The notes under the pieces are model-generated. The model searched no databases. It was not told the origin of the DNA and saw only the letters and a program-made list of their open reading frames with translations. This document shows positions 54,580-64,000 of a DNA stretch of 64,000 nt, piece by piece; positions within the stretch are counted from its first letter, which is position 1, and each line of letters begins with the position of its first letter. The translations under genes and the position numbers were made by a program. The DNA is from Shinella zoogloeoides (GTDB lineage: Bacteria; Pseudomonadota; Alphaproteobacteria; Rhizobiales; Rhizobiaceae): the NCBI RefSeq assembly GCF_020883495.1, contig NZ_CP086610.1:1283501-1347500 (forward strand), read 5' to 3'.

Positions 54580-55209
54580 GGCGGGTTCCTTTCGGGATCG
54601 GGTTGTGCTCGTTCTATAAAGGGTAGGGCGGCCGGACCCAAACGCAAAATCCGCCGCCCTTCAAAAAGATGAGAGAGAATCGGCGGATGTGCCGCGAGGC
54701 GTCCGACTCTTTCCGGTTGATTCCGCTTTCACGCTTTCTTAATGTTCTCCAGCGATGGCTCAGCCCGCCGCCTGCATGCTGAAACGGGGGCAGGGCAGGG
54801 CCGGAAAGCCCTGCTTTTCAGGCGGGGCAGCCATTCCGGCCCGGGATTCTTTGGCCGCGCCCCTTGACCTTTTGCCCTTAAGTCAGTAGACCGCACGCCA
54901 TCAGAGCCTATGTGGGGCTGGCTGGTTCGGAATGACTCGTTCTGAAGTTCGCCTCAAACAGGGCTCGACGCACGTTGAGAACATGAATGCTGCACGCATG
55001 ACGCGGTTATAGCGCGTCCTCTGCCTAACGAGGTCATCCACCAAGGTGGATCGGCCTTTTATTGCGCATGAACACGCGTGTGGCCACGAGCATTTTGCAG
55101 GCAAGCGGCACGCTTGGCGTCGCATAAATGCGGCAACCGAGTATGCCGGGGCGGTCCGCCGCTCCAAAACCGCCCGCAAGGGTAACAGACACGATTAAGG
55201 GATGGTTCT
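54580..55209. promoter_or_regulatory. 630-bp upstream region of the str operon
   Basis: No convincing gene is present. A promoter candidate lies at 54864-54892: TTGACC, 17-bp spacer, TAGACC, pointing to rpsL. It leaves an untranslated leader of about 310 nt. A short hairpin ATCCAC/GTGGAT (55036-55051) followed by CGGCCTTTTATT lies in this leader and could attenuate. The stretch 54700-54860 has nothing recognisable beyond a GC-rich inverted repeat around GGCAGGGC/GCCCTGC. Confidence 0.5.
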
Positions 55210-55581
55210 ATGCCTACCGTAAACCAGTTGATCCGCAAGCCGCGCCAGGCGTCGGTTAAGCGCAACAAGGTTCCTGCCCTGCAGGAAAACCCGCAGAAGC
55301 GCGGCGTTTGCACCCGCGTCTACACGACGACCCCGAAGAAGCCGAACTCGGCTCTGCGTAAGGTCGCCAAGATCCGCCTGACCAATGGCTTCGAAGTCAT
55401 CGGCTACATTCCGGGCGAAGGCCACAACCTGCAGGAACACTCCGTCGTCATGATCCGTGGCGGCCGCGTGAAGGACTTGCCGGGCGTGCGTTACCACATC
55501 ATCCGCGGCGTTCTCGACACCCAGGGCGTCAAGAACCGCAAGCAGCGCCGCTCCAAGTACGGCGCGAAGCGTCCGAAGTAA
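55210..55581 (+). CDS. rpsL: 30S ribosomal protein S12
   Basis: The 123-residue decoding-centre protein. Lys43 ([13 protein letters not shown]) and Lys88 (GGRVKDLPG) are wild type, so no classical streptomycin-resistance change is present. The conserved [13 protein letters not shown] and [10 protein letters not shown] segments are intact. It opens the rpsL-rpsG-fusA-tuf operon behind the long leader. Confidence 0.98.
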   Translation: MPTVNQLIRKPRQASVKRNKVPALQENPQKRGVCTRVYTTTPKKPNSALRKVAKIRLTNGFEVIGYIPGEGHNLQEHSVVMIRGGRVKDLPGVRYHIIRGVLDTQGVKNRKQRRSKYGAKRPK

Positions 55582-55621
55582 TACAGTAACCGGCGCCATT
55601 TCGCTGGTCAGAACCTTTTGA

Positions 55622-56107
<486 letters not shown>

Positions 56108-56138
56108 CCGAAACTAACGTCTCGAAAGGAGTCCGCTA

Positions 56139-58238
56139 ATGGCTCGCGAATACAAAATCGAAGACTACCGTAATTTCGGTATCATGGCGCACATCGACGC
56201 CGGCAAGACGACGACGACCGAACGCATCCTCTACTACACCGGCAAGTCCCACAAGATCGGCGAAGTCCATGACGGCGCCGCCACCATGGACTGGATGGAG
56301 CAGGAGCAGGAACGCGGCATCACGATCACGTCCGCTGCGACCACGACCTTCTGGAAGGGCCGTGACGGCAAGACCCGCCGCTTCAACATCATCGACACCC
56401 CCGGCCACGTTGACTTCACCATCGAAGTCGAGCGTTCGCTGCGCGTTCTCGACGGTGCGATCGCCCTTCTCGACGCCAACGCCGGCGTTGAGCCGCAGAC
56501 GGAAACCGTCTGGCGTCAGGCCGAGAAGTACAACGTTCCGCGCATGATCTTCTGCAACAAGATGGACAAGACCGGCGCGGACTTCTACCGCTCGGTTTCC
56601 ATGATCAAGTCGCGCCTCGGCGCGACCGCAGTTGTCATGCAGCTTCCGATCGGCGCTGAAAGCGACTTCAAGGGCGTTATCGACCTCGTCGAGATGAACG
56701 CTCTCGTCTGGCGCGACGAATCGCTCGGCGCCCAGTGGGACGTCGTCGAAATTCCGGAAGACATGAAGGAAAAGGCCGAGGAATACCGCGAGAAGCTCAT
56801 CGAGACCGTCGTCGAAATCGACGAAGCCGCGATGGAAGCCTATCTCGAAGGTAACTACCCGGACAACGACAAGATCCGCGAACTCGTTCGCCGCGGCACC
56901 ATCGAAGTGAAGTTCCACCCGATGTTCTGCGGTACCGCGTTCAAGAACAAGGGCGTTCAGCCGCTCCTCGACGCCGTCGTCGACTACCTGCCGTCCCCGG
57001 CAGACATTCCGGCGATCAAGGGCATCGACGTGAAGACCGAAGGCGAAATCGAGCGTCACGCTGACGACAGCGAGCCGCTCTCCATGCTCGCCTTCAAGAT
57101 CATGAACGACCCCTTCGTCGGTTCGCTCACCTTCGCCCGCATCTATTCCGGCAAGCTCGAAAAGGGCACGTCGGTCATGAACACGGTCAAGGAAAAGCGC
57201 GAGCGCGTCGGCCGTATGCTTCAGATGCATTCCAACTCGCGTGAAGACATCGAAGAAGCCTTCGCAGGCGACATCGTTGCTCTCGCCGGCCTCAAGGACA
57301 CGACGACGGGCGACACGCTCTGCGATCCGCTGAAGCCGGTCATCCTCGAGCGCATGGAATTCCCCGAGCCGGTCATCCAGATCGCCATCGAGCCGAAGAC
57401 CAAGAACGACCAGGAAAAGATGGGCCTCGCCCTGAACCGCCTGGCCGCCGAAGACCCGTCCTTCCGCGTCAAGACCGACGAAGAATCCGGCCAGACGATC
57501 ATCGCTGGCATGGGCGAACTTCACCTCGACATCATCGTCGACCGTATGCGTCGCGAGTTCAAGGTCGAAGCGAACGTCGGCGCTCCGCAGGTTGCTTACC
57601 GTGAGACGATCACGCGCAAGACGGAGAAGGACTACACGCACAAGAAGCAGACCGGTGGTACCGGCCAGTTCGCCCGCGTGAAGCTCGTCTTCGAACCGAA
57701 CCCGGATGGCGAAGATTTCGTCTTCGAATCCAAGATCGTCGGCGGTGCTGTTCCGAAGGAATACATCCCGGGCGTTCAGAAGGGTATCGAAAGCGTTCTG
57801 TCCTCGGGTCCGCTCGCAGGCTTCCCGATGCTCGGCGTCAAGGCGACGCTCATCGACGGCGCCTTCCACGACGTCGACTCCTCGGTCCTCGCCTTCGAAA
57901 TCGCATCGCGTGCATGCTTCCGTGAAGCGTCCCGCGAAGCCGGCGCCCAGCTTCTGGAGCCGATGATGAAGGTCGAAGTCGTAACGCCGGAAGACTATGT
58001 CGGCGACGTCATCGGCGACCTGAACTCCCGTCGTGGCCAGATCCAGGGCCAGGAATCGCGCGGCGTCGCCGTCGTGATCTCTGCCAACGTGCCGCTGGCG
58101 AACATGTTCAAGTACGTCGACAACCTGCGCTCCATGTCGCAGGGCCGCGCCCAGTACTCGATGGTCTTCGACCATTACGCGCCGGTTCCGTCGAACGTCG
58201 CACAGGAAATCCAGGCAAAGTACTCCGGTCAGAAGTGA
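56139..58238 (+). CDS. fusA: Elongation factor G
   Basis: The 699-residue translocase GTPase. G1 is [15 protein letters not shown], switch [11 protein letters not shown], and G4 NKMD; domains II-V follow, with the tip [19 protein letters not shown] in domain IV. An AAAGGAG site precedes the ATG. It sits between rpsG and the second tuf gene, as in most Proteobacteria. Confidence 0.98.
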   Translation: MAREYKIEDYRNFGIMAHIDAGKTTTTERILYYTGKSHKIGEVHDGAATMDWMEQEQERGITITSAATTTFWKGRDGKTRRFNIIDTPGHVDFTIEVERSLRVLDGAIALLDANAGVEPQTETVWRQAEKYNVPRMIFCNKMDKTGADFYRSVSMIKSRLGATAVVMQLPIGAESDFKGVIDLVEMNALVWRDESLGAQWDVVEIPEDMKEKAEEYREKLIETVVEIDEAAMEAYLEGNYPDNDKIRELVRRGTIEVKFHPMFCGTAFKNKGVQPLLDAVVDYLPSPADIPAIKGIDVKTEGEIERHADDSEPLSMLAFKIMNDPFVGSLTFARIYSGKLEKGTSVMNTVKEKRERVGRMLQMHSNSREDIEEAFAGDIVALAGLKDTTTGDTLCDPLKPVILERMEFPEPVIQIAIEPKTKNDQEKMGLALNRLAAEDPSFRVKTDEESGQTIIAGMGELHLDIIVDRMRREFKVEANVGAPQVAYRETITRKTEKDYTHKKQTGGTGQFARVKLVFEPNPDGEDFVFESKIVGGAVPKEYIPGVQKGIESVLSSGPLAGFPMLGVKATLIDGAFHDVDSSVLAFEIASRACFREASREAGAQLLEPMMKVEVVTPEDYVGDVIGDLNSRRGQIQGQESRGVAVVISANVPLANMFKYVDNLRSMSQGRAQYSMVFDHYAPVPSNVAQEIQAKYSGQK

Positions 58239-58303
58239 CCGGGGTATCCCCCTCAAGAATTTGAACGAATTTCCCTTCGGGGATCAGGAACGGAGAGCCG
58301 GAA

Positions 58304-59479
<1,176 letters not shown>

Positions 59480-59510
59480 GTCTTAAGGCTTCAGGCCGCT
59501 GAAATAGGAA

Positions 59511-59531
59511 GGGCAGGATTGCATCCTGCCC
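59511..59531 (+). terminator. Hairpin after tuf copy 2
   Basis: GGGCAGGAT (59511-59519), TGC, ATCCTGCCC (59523-59531), then CTCCGGTCTTTG. A 9-bp stem 31 bp after the tuf stop with only a weak T-run; read-through into the S10 operon is likely. Confidence 0.6.
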
Positions 59532-59668
59532 CTCCGGTCTTTGATAATTTAGCGGACTGGCCTTTCGGCATTGTGTTTTCGTGCGCCTTCCTTTATGGGA
59601 AGCGCCAGAATCAAAAAAGCGCATTCCTCAAGAGAATCGCGCCGATAACGAACTAAGGAAAAAGTCGT

Positions 59669-59977
59669 ATGAACGGCCAGAACATCCGCATCCGCCTCAA
59701 GGCGTTTGACCACCGGATCCTTGATGCCTCCACGCGTGAAATCGTGTCGACGGCAAAGCGCACCGGCGCAAGCGTCCGCGGTCCCGTTCCTCTCCCGACC
59801 CGTATTGAAAAGTTCACGGTCAACCGTTCGCCCCACGTTGACAAGAAGAGCCGTGAACAGTTCGAGATGCGCACCCACAAGCGCCTGCTCGACATCGTAG
59901 ATCCGACGCCGCAGACGGTCGATGCTCTTATGAAGCTCGACCTTGCGGCCGGTGTGGACGTAGAGATCAAGCTCTAA
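59669..59977 (+). CDS. rpsJ: 30S ribosomal protein S10
   Basis: The 102-residue S10, also NusE in antitermination complexes: [39 protein letters not shown] and [16 protein letters not shown]. First gene of the S10 operon; the 189-bp gap from tuf may hold an operon promoter. Confidence 0.98.
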
Positions 59978-60134
59978 GTCCTGGCGCAAGCCGAATAACA
60001 AGGAAGGTACGTGGCGAAAGCCGACGTCTTCTAAAAACGGGAAACCCGACGGCCTCGAGCCCGAGTGGAATCCTTAAACCAAGAGGCATGACGGGACGTC
60101 ACGATCCCGCCAGGACTTCTAAGAGGATTGAACC

Positions 60135-60815
60135 ATGCGTTCAGGTGTGATTGCACAGAAAGTAGGGATGACTCGCGTCTATAATGACGCAGGTGAGCAC
60201 ATCCCCGTAACAGTATTGCGACTGGACAACGTCCAGGTCGTTGCCCAGCGTACGCAGGACAAGAACGGCTACACGGCTGTTCAGCTCGGCGCCGGCTCTT
60301 CCAAGGTGAAGAACACGGCAAAGGCGCTCCGCGGCCAGTTCGCCGCTGCAAGCGTCGAGCCGAAGGCCAAGCTCGTCGAATTCCGCGTTTCGGAAGACAA
60401 CCTCATCGAAATCGGCGCGGAACTGACCGCCAGCCATTTCGTCGCAGGCCAGCTCGTCGACGTTACCGGCACCACGATCGGTAAGGGCTTTGCCGGCGCC
60501 ATGAAGCGCCACAACTTCGGCGGTCTTCGTGCAACGCACGGCGTTTCCGTTTCGCACCGTTCGCACGGTTCGACGGGTAACAACCAGGACCCGGGCAAGG
60601 TCTGGAAGGGCAAGCGCATGGCTGGTCACATGGGCCAGACGCGCGTCACCACCCAGAACCTCGAAGTCGTCTCCACCGACGAAGAGCGCGGTCTCATCCT
60701 CGTCAAGGGCGCAGTCCCGGGCTCCAAGGGCGCCTGGATCGTCGTTCGTGACGCCGTCAAGTCCGGCACCCCGTCCGACGCTCCGCGTCCGGCCGCCGTG
60801 CGCGCAGCCAAGTAA
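60135..60815 (+). CDS. rplC: 50S ribosomal protein L3
   Basis: The 226-residue early assembly protein with [20 protein letters not shown], the extended loop [20 protein letters not shown] and [13 protein letters not shown]. Gln151 lies in the loop where the E. coli protein is methylated by PrmB. The C-terminus has an Ala/Pro-rich extension. A 157-bp gap from rpsJ precedes it, longer than other gaps in this operon. Confidence 0.98.
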   Translation: MRSGVIAQKVGMTRVYNDAGEHIPVTVLRLDNVQVVAQRTQDKNGYTAVQLGAGSSKVKNTAKALRGQFAAASVEPKAKLVEFRVSEDNLIEIGAELTASHFVAGQLVDVTGTTIGKGFAGAMKRHNFGGLRATHGVSVSHRSHGSTGNNQDPGKVWKGKRMAGHMGQTRVTTQNLEVVSTDEERGLILVKGAVPGSKGAWIVVRDAVKSGTPSDAPRPAAVRAAK

Positions 60816-60827
60816 GGGAGCCTGATC

Positions 60828-61448
60828 ATGGATCTCAAAGTCACGACCCTCGAAGGGAAGGACGCCGGCAAGGTCTCCCTCTCCGACGCGATCTTCGGCC
60901 TCGAGCCGCGCGAAGACATCATTGCCCGCGTCATCCGCTGGCAGCTCGCCAAGAAGCAGCAGGGCACGCACCAGTCGCTGACCCGCGGCGAAGTCGCTCG
61001 CACCGGCTCCAAGATGTACAAGCAGAAGGGTACGGGCCGCGCTCGTCACCATTCGGCTCGCGCTCCGCAGTTCCGCGGCGGTGCCAAGGCTCACGGCCCG
61101 GTATCCCGCAGCCACGCTCACGACCTGCCCAAGCAGGTTCGCGCGCTCGGCCTGCGTCACGCCCTCTCGGCCAAGATCAAGGCTGACGACGTCATCATCA
61201 TTGATGATCTCGTTGCTGCAGAAGCAAAGACGAAGGCTCTGGCCGGCGCATTCGCTTCGCTCGGCCTCACCAATGCCCTCTTCATCGGCGGCGCAGAACT
61301 TGACGGCAACTTCAAGCTCGCAGCACGCAACATCCCGAACGTGGATGTCCTGCCGATCCAGGGTATCAATGTTTACGACATCCTGCGCCGCGGCAAGCTC
61401 GTGCTCTCCAAGGCTGCTGTAGAAGCCCTCGAGGAGCGGTTCAAATGA
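60828..61448 (+). CDS. rplD: 50S ribosomal protein L4
   Basis: The 206-residue protein lining the exit tunnel: the loop [19 protein letters not shown] reaches the tunnel; [14 protein letters not shown] follows. In E. coli L4 also represses the S10 operon. Its stop overlaps the rplW start by 4 bp (ATGA). Confidence 0.98.
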   Translation: MDLKVTTLEGKDAGKVSLSDAIFGLEPREDIIARVIRWQLAKKQQGTHQSLTRGEVARTGSKMYKQKGTGRARHHSARAPQFRGGAKAHGPVSRSHAHDLPKQVRALGLRHALSAKIKADDVIIIDDLVAAEAKTKALAGAFASLGLTNALFIGGAELDGNFKLAARNIPNVDVLPIQGINVYDILRRGKLVLSKAAVEALEERFK

Positions 61449-61738
61449 CGGATCTTCGCCACTACGATGTGATCGTATCTCCTTCGATCACCGAAAAGTC
61501 GACGCTGGTATCCGAAAACAACCAGATCGTCTTCAACGTTGCCAAGCGCGCTTCCAAGCCTGAAATCAAGGCTGCGGTCGAAGCACTCTTCGGCGTCAAG
61601 GTCACGGCTGTGAACACGCTCGTCCGCAAGGGCAAGGTAAAGCGTTTCCGCGGCTTCGCCGGCCGGCAGGGAGATGTCAAGAAGGCTATCGTCACGCTCG
61701 CTGACGGTCAGTCCATCGACGTCTCCACCGGGCTCTAA
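61445..61738 (+). CDS. rplW: 50S ribosomal protein L23
   Basis: The 97-residue exit-site protein that docks SRP and trigger factor: [44 protein letters not shown] and [20 protein letters not shown] (separate segments). It is coupled to rplD by a 4-bp overlap and followed by rplB after 31 bp. Confidence 0.98.
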   Translation: MTDLRHYDVIVSPSITEKSTLVSENNQIVFNVAKRASKPEIKAAVEALFGVKVTAVNTLVRKGKVKRFRGFAGRQGDVKKAIVTLADGQSIDVSTGL

Positions 61739-61769
61739 TCGGGCACTCGGCTAAAGAGGAAACAAGAAA

Positions 61770-62606
61770 ATGGCATTGAAACACTTCAATCCGACCACTC
61801 CGAGCCAGCGCCAGCTGGTCATCGTCGACCGGTCGGGCCTTTACAAGGGCAAGCCCGTAAAGGCTCTGACCGAAGGTCTCACCAAGAGCGGCGGCCGTAA
61901 CAACCTTGGTCGTATCACTGCCCGCTTCATCGGCGGCGGTCACAAGCGTACCTACCGTCTCGTCGACTTCAAGCGTCGCAAGTTCGACGTCGAGGGCACG
62001 GTCGAGCGTCTGGAATACGACCCGAACCGCACCGCGTTCATCGCTCTGGTGAACTATGCCGACGGCGAGCAGGCCTACATCCTGGCTCCGCAGCGCCTGG
62101 CAGCCGGCGACAAGGTCATCGCCTCCAACAAGGCCGTTGACGTCAAGCCCGGCAACACCATGCCGCTGCAGTACATCCCGGTCGGTTCGATCGTTCACAA
62201 CGTCGAAATGAAGCCGGGCAAGGGCGGCCAGATCGCCCGTTCCGCCGGCACCTTCGTCCAGCTCGTCGGCCGCGACCAGGGCATGGCGATCCTTCGCCTG
62301 AACTCGGGCGAGCAGCGCCTGGTTCACGCCTCCTGCCTCGCAACGGTCGGCGCCGTATCCAACCCGGACCACGGCAACATCAACGACGGCAAGGCCGGTC
62401 GTACCCGTTGGCGCGGCAAGACCCCGCATAACCGCGGCGTCGTCATGAACCCGGTCGACCACCCGCACGGCGGTGGTGAAGGCCGCACCTCCGGTGGTCG
62501 CCATCCGGTGTCCCCGTGGGGCAAGCCCACCAAGGGCAAGCGCACCCGTTCGAACAAGTCCACGGACAAGTTCATCATGCGCTCGCGCCACTTGAAGAAG
62601 AAGTAA
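61770..62606 (+). CDS. rplB: 50S ribosomal protein L2
   Basis: The 278-residue protein near the peptidyl-transferase centre, with [37 protein letters not shown], and the C-terminal [17 protein letters not shown] region that holds the critical histidine. Spacing in the operon is short on both sides. Confidence 0.98.
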   Translation: MALKHFNPTTPSQRQLVIVDRSGLYKGKPVKALTEGLTKSGGRNNLGRITARFIGGGHKRTYRLVDFKRRKFDVEGTVERLEYDPNRTAFIALVNYADGEQAYILAPQRLAAGDKVIASNKAVDVKPGNTMPLQYIPVGSIVHNVEMKPGKGGQIARSAGTFVQLVGRDQGMAILRLNSGEQRLVHASCLATVGAVSNPDHGNINDGKAGRTRWRGKTPHNRGVVMNPVDHPHGGGEGRTSGGRHPVSPWGKPTKGKRTRSNKSTDKFIMRSRHLKKK

Positions 62607-62621
62607 GAGAGGTAGTCAGGA

Positions 62622-62900
62622 ATGGCTCGTTCAGTATGGAAAGGCCCGTTTGTTGACGGCTATCTTCTCAAGAAGGCTGAGAAGGTTCGTGAAGGCGGTC
62701 GTAGCGAAGTGATCAAGATCTGGAGCCGTCGCTCCACGATCCTGCCGCAGTTCGTAGGTCTCACCTTCGGTGTCTACAACGGCAGCAAGCACATCCCGGT
62801 GGCCGTCAACGAAGACATGGTCGGCCACAAGTTTGGTGAATTCGCTCCGACGCGGACCTACTACGGTCACGGCGCGGACAAGAAGGCGAAGAGGAAGTAA
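62622..62900 (+). CDS. rpsS: 30S ribosomal protein S19
   Basis: The 92-residue protein: [40 protein letters not shown] and [20 protein letters not shown]. It follows rplB by 15 bp and precedes rplV by 2 bp. Confidence 0.98.
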   Translation: MARSVWKGPFVDGYLLKKAEKVREGGRSEVIKIWSRRSTILPQFVGLTFGVYNGSKHIPVAVNEDMVGHKFGEFAPTRTYYGHGADKKAKRK

Positions 62901-62902
62901 CG

Positions 62903-63292
62903 ATGGGTAAGGCTAAAGCCGAACGTCGGCTGAAGGATAACGAGGCGCAGGCTATCGCGCGCACGATCCGCGTCAGCCCCCAGAAGCTCAACCTGCTTGC
63001 TGCGCTCATCCGCGGCAAGAAGGTCGACCGCGCTCTCGCCGAGCTTGAATTCTCGCGCAAGCGTAGCGCCGAGACCGTCAAGAAGACGCTTGAGTCTGCG
63101 ATCGCCAACGCAGAAAACAACCACGACCTCGACGTCGATTCGCTGATCGTCGCAGAGGCCTATGTCGGCAAGTCGATCGTCATGAAGCGCTTTGCCGCTC
63201 GTGGCCGCGGCCGTGCATCGCGGATCGAGAAGCCTTTCTCGCATCTGACGATCGTCGTCCGTGAAGTCGAAGCCAAAGGGGAGGCCGCATAA
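62903..63292 (+). CDS. rplV: 50S ribosomal protein L22
   Basis: The 129-residue exit-tunnel protein: [40 protein letters not shown] and the tunnel loop [20 protein letters not shown]. Its stop codon shares one base with the rpsC start (TAATG). Confidence 0.98.
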   Translation: MGKAKAERRLKDNEAQAIARTIRVSPQKLNLLAALIRGKKVDRALAELEFSRKRSAETVKKTLESAIANAENNHDLDVDSLIVAEAYVGKSIVMKRFAARGRGRASRIEKPFSHLTIVVREVEAKGEAA

Positions 63293-64000
63293 TGGGCCAG
63301 AAGATTAATCCGATCGGTTTCCGCCTCGGCATCAACCGTACCTGGGACAGCCGTTGGTTCGCCGACAACGCCGAATACGGCCAGCTGCTCCACGAAGACC
63401 TGAAGATCCGCGCTTTCGTCATGGAAGAGCTGAAGCAGGCCGGTATCGCCAAGGTCGTCATCGAGCGTCCGCACAAGAAGTGCCGCGTCACGATCCACTC
63501 GGCTCGCCCGGGTCTGATCATCGGCAAGAAGGGTGCAGACATCGAGAAGCTCCGCAAGAAGCTTTCCGAGATGACGAATTCCGAAACGCACCTCAACATC
63601 GTTGAAGTGCGCAAGCCGGAAGTCGACGCAACGCTGGTCGCTCAGTCGATCGCCCAGCAGCTCGAGCGCCGCGTGGCCTTCCGCCGTGCGATGAAGCGCG
63701 CCGTTCAGTCGGCCATGCGTCTTGGCGCCGAAGGCATCAAGATCACCTGCGCCGGCCGTCTCGGCGGTGCGGAAATCGCCCGTACGGAATGGTACCGCGA
63801 AGGTCGCGTTCCGCTTCACACGCTGCGTGCAGACATCGACTACGGTACGGCTGAAGCCGAAACCGCATTCGGCATCTGCGGCATCAAGGTCTGGATCTTC
63901 AAGGGCGAAATCCTTGAGCACGATCCGATGGCTTCTGAGCGTCGCGCCAGCGAAAGTGACAGCCAGGGTCCCGCAAGCCGTGAACGCGGCGATCGCGGCG
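63292..64000 (+). CDS. rpsC: 30S ribosomal protein S3, 5' part (runs off the right edge)
   Basis: The 236 codons in the window give [20 protein letters not shown], the KH domain with [14 protein letters not shown] (GKKG loop) and the C-terminal [20 protein letters not shown] with the basic helicase-like surface, then an acidic/basic tail after [10 protein letters not shown]. The frame is still open at 64000, a few codons short of the usual length. Confidence 0.97.
   Translation, partial: MGQKINPIGFRLGINRTWDSRWFADNAEYGQLLHEDLKIRAFVMEELKQAGIAKVVIERPHKKCRVTIHSARPGLIIGKKGADIEKLRKKLSEMTNSETHLNIVEVRKPEVDATLVAQSIAQQLERRVAFRRAMKRAVQSAMRLGAEGIKITCAGRLGGAEIARTEWYREGRVPLHTLRADIDYGTAEAETAFGICGIKVWIFKGEILEHDPMASERRASESDSQGPASRERGDRG

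Noticed and set aside
54901..55179. 92-codon minus-strand frame upstream of rpsL
   Set aside because: Overlaps the probable str promoter and leader; no start signal and arginine/cysteine-rich random composition.
55210..55581. Streptomycin-resistance changes in S12
   Set aside because: Lys43 and Lys88 are both wild type.

Overview
This window looks like a chromosomal core segment of a high-GC alphaproteobacterium of the order Hyphomicrobiales (Rhizobiales), most likely a Rhizobiaceae member (Rhizobium/Ensifer/Shinella type). The evidence is gene order (topA-dprA-plsY-pyrC'-pyrB; accB-accC-aat; rne-amidase-PBP1A-prfB; tRNA-Tyr/tRNA-Gly-tuf-tRNA-Trp-secE-nusG), an RNase E with a long acidic insert, the alphaproteobacterial complex I accessory subunit NDUFA12, and two near-identical tuf genes. 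The genus cannot be fixed from the sequence alone. No rRNA, phage, insertion sequence or CRISPR array was seen.

Positions 1-9.7 kb: the 5' part of topA, a small unknown gene, then a minus-strand operon pyrB-pyrC'-plsY-dprA. The PyrC-like protein has lost the dihydroorotase metal ligands and is probably a structural partner of aspartate transcarbamoylase. An AidB-type acyl-CoA dehydrogenase, an AEC transporter, a pair of small membrane proteins, ruvX and a PhnA-domain protein follow.

Positions 9.7-19.2 kb: the tRNA-dependent amidotransferase genes gatC, gatA and gatB are split into three loci, each followed downstream by a GNAT acetyltransferase gene, two of them at 3-4 bp with non-ATG starts. 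Between gatA and gatB lie a YjhX-type toxin-like gene and an Rrf2 regulator with a CPYC flavoprotein. NDUFA12 and DUF2155 genes follow gatB.

Positions 19.2-36.5 kb: a minus-strand cluster for protein N-end tagging, biotin-dependent fatty acid synthesis and shikimate metabolism (aat, accC, accB, aroQ) with a ScsC-like disulfide protein; an aminotransferase and an SDR; then rne, and on the plus strand a peptidoglycan amidase, PBP1A and prfB. prfB carries the classical +1 programmed frameshift. NAD kinase and several small genes close the region.

Positions 36.5-64 kb: a tRNA-Thr, a divergent LysR/azoreductase pair with a palindromic operator candidate, rlmB, tRNA-Tyr and tRNA-Gly, then the translation and transcription superoperons: tuf, tRNA-Trp, secE-nusG-rplKA-rplJL-rpoB-rpoC, then rpsL-rpsG-fusA-tuf and the S10 operon, which runs off the right edge in rpsC. 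Leaders and intergenic hairpins here (before rplJ, between rplL and rpoB, before tuf, before rpsL) are the clearest unannotated RNA-level signals.

Most of the window is conserved housekeeping. The most distinctive observations are the pseudo-dihydroorotase, the gat-GNAT pairings, the 112-bp element with perfect 31-bp inverted ends, the YjhX gene convergent with a GNAT gene, and unannotated small membrane proteins.
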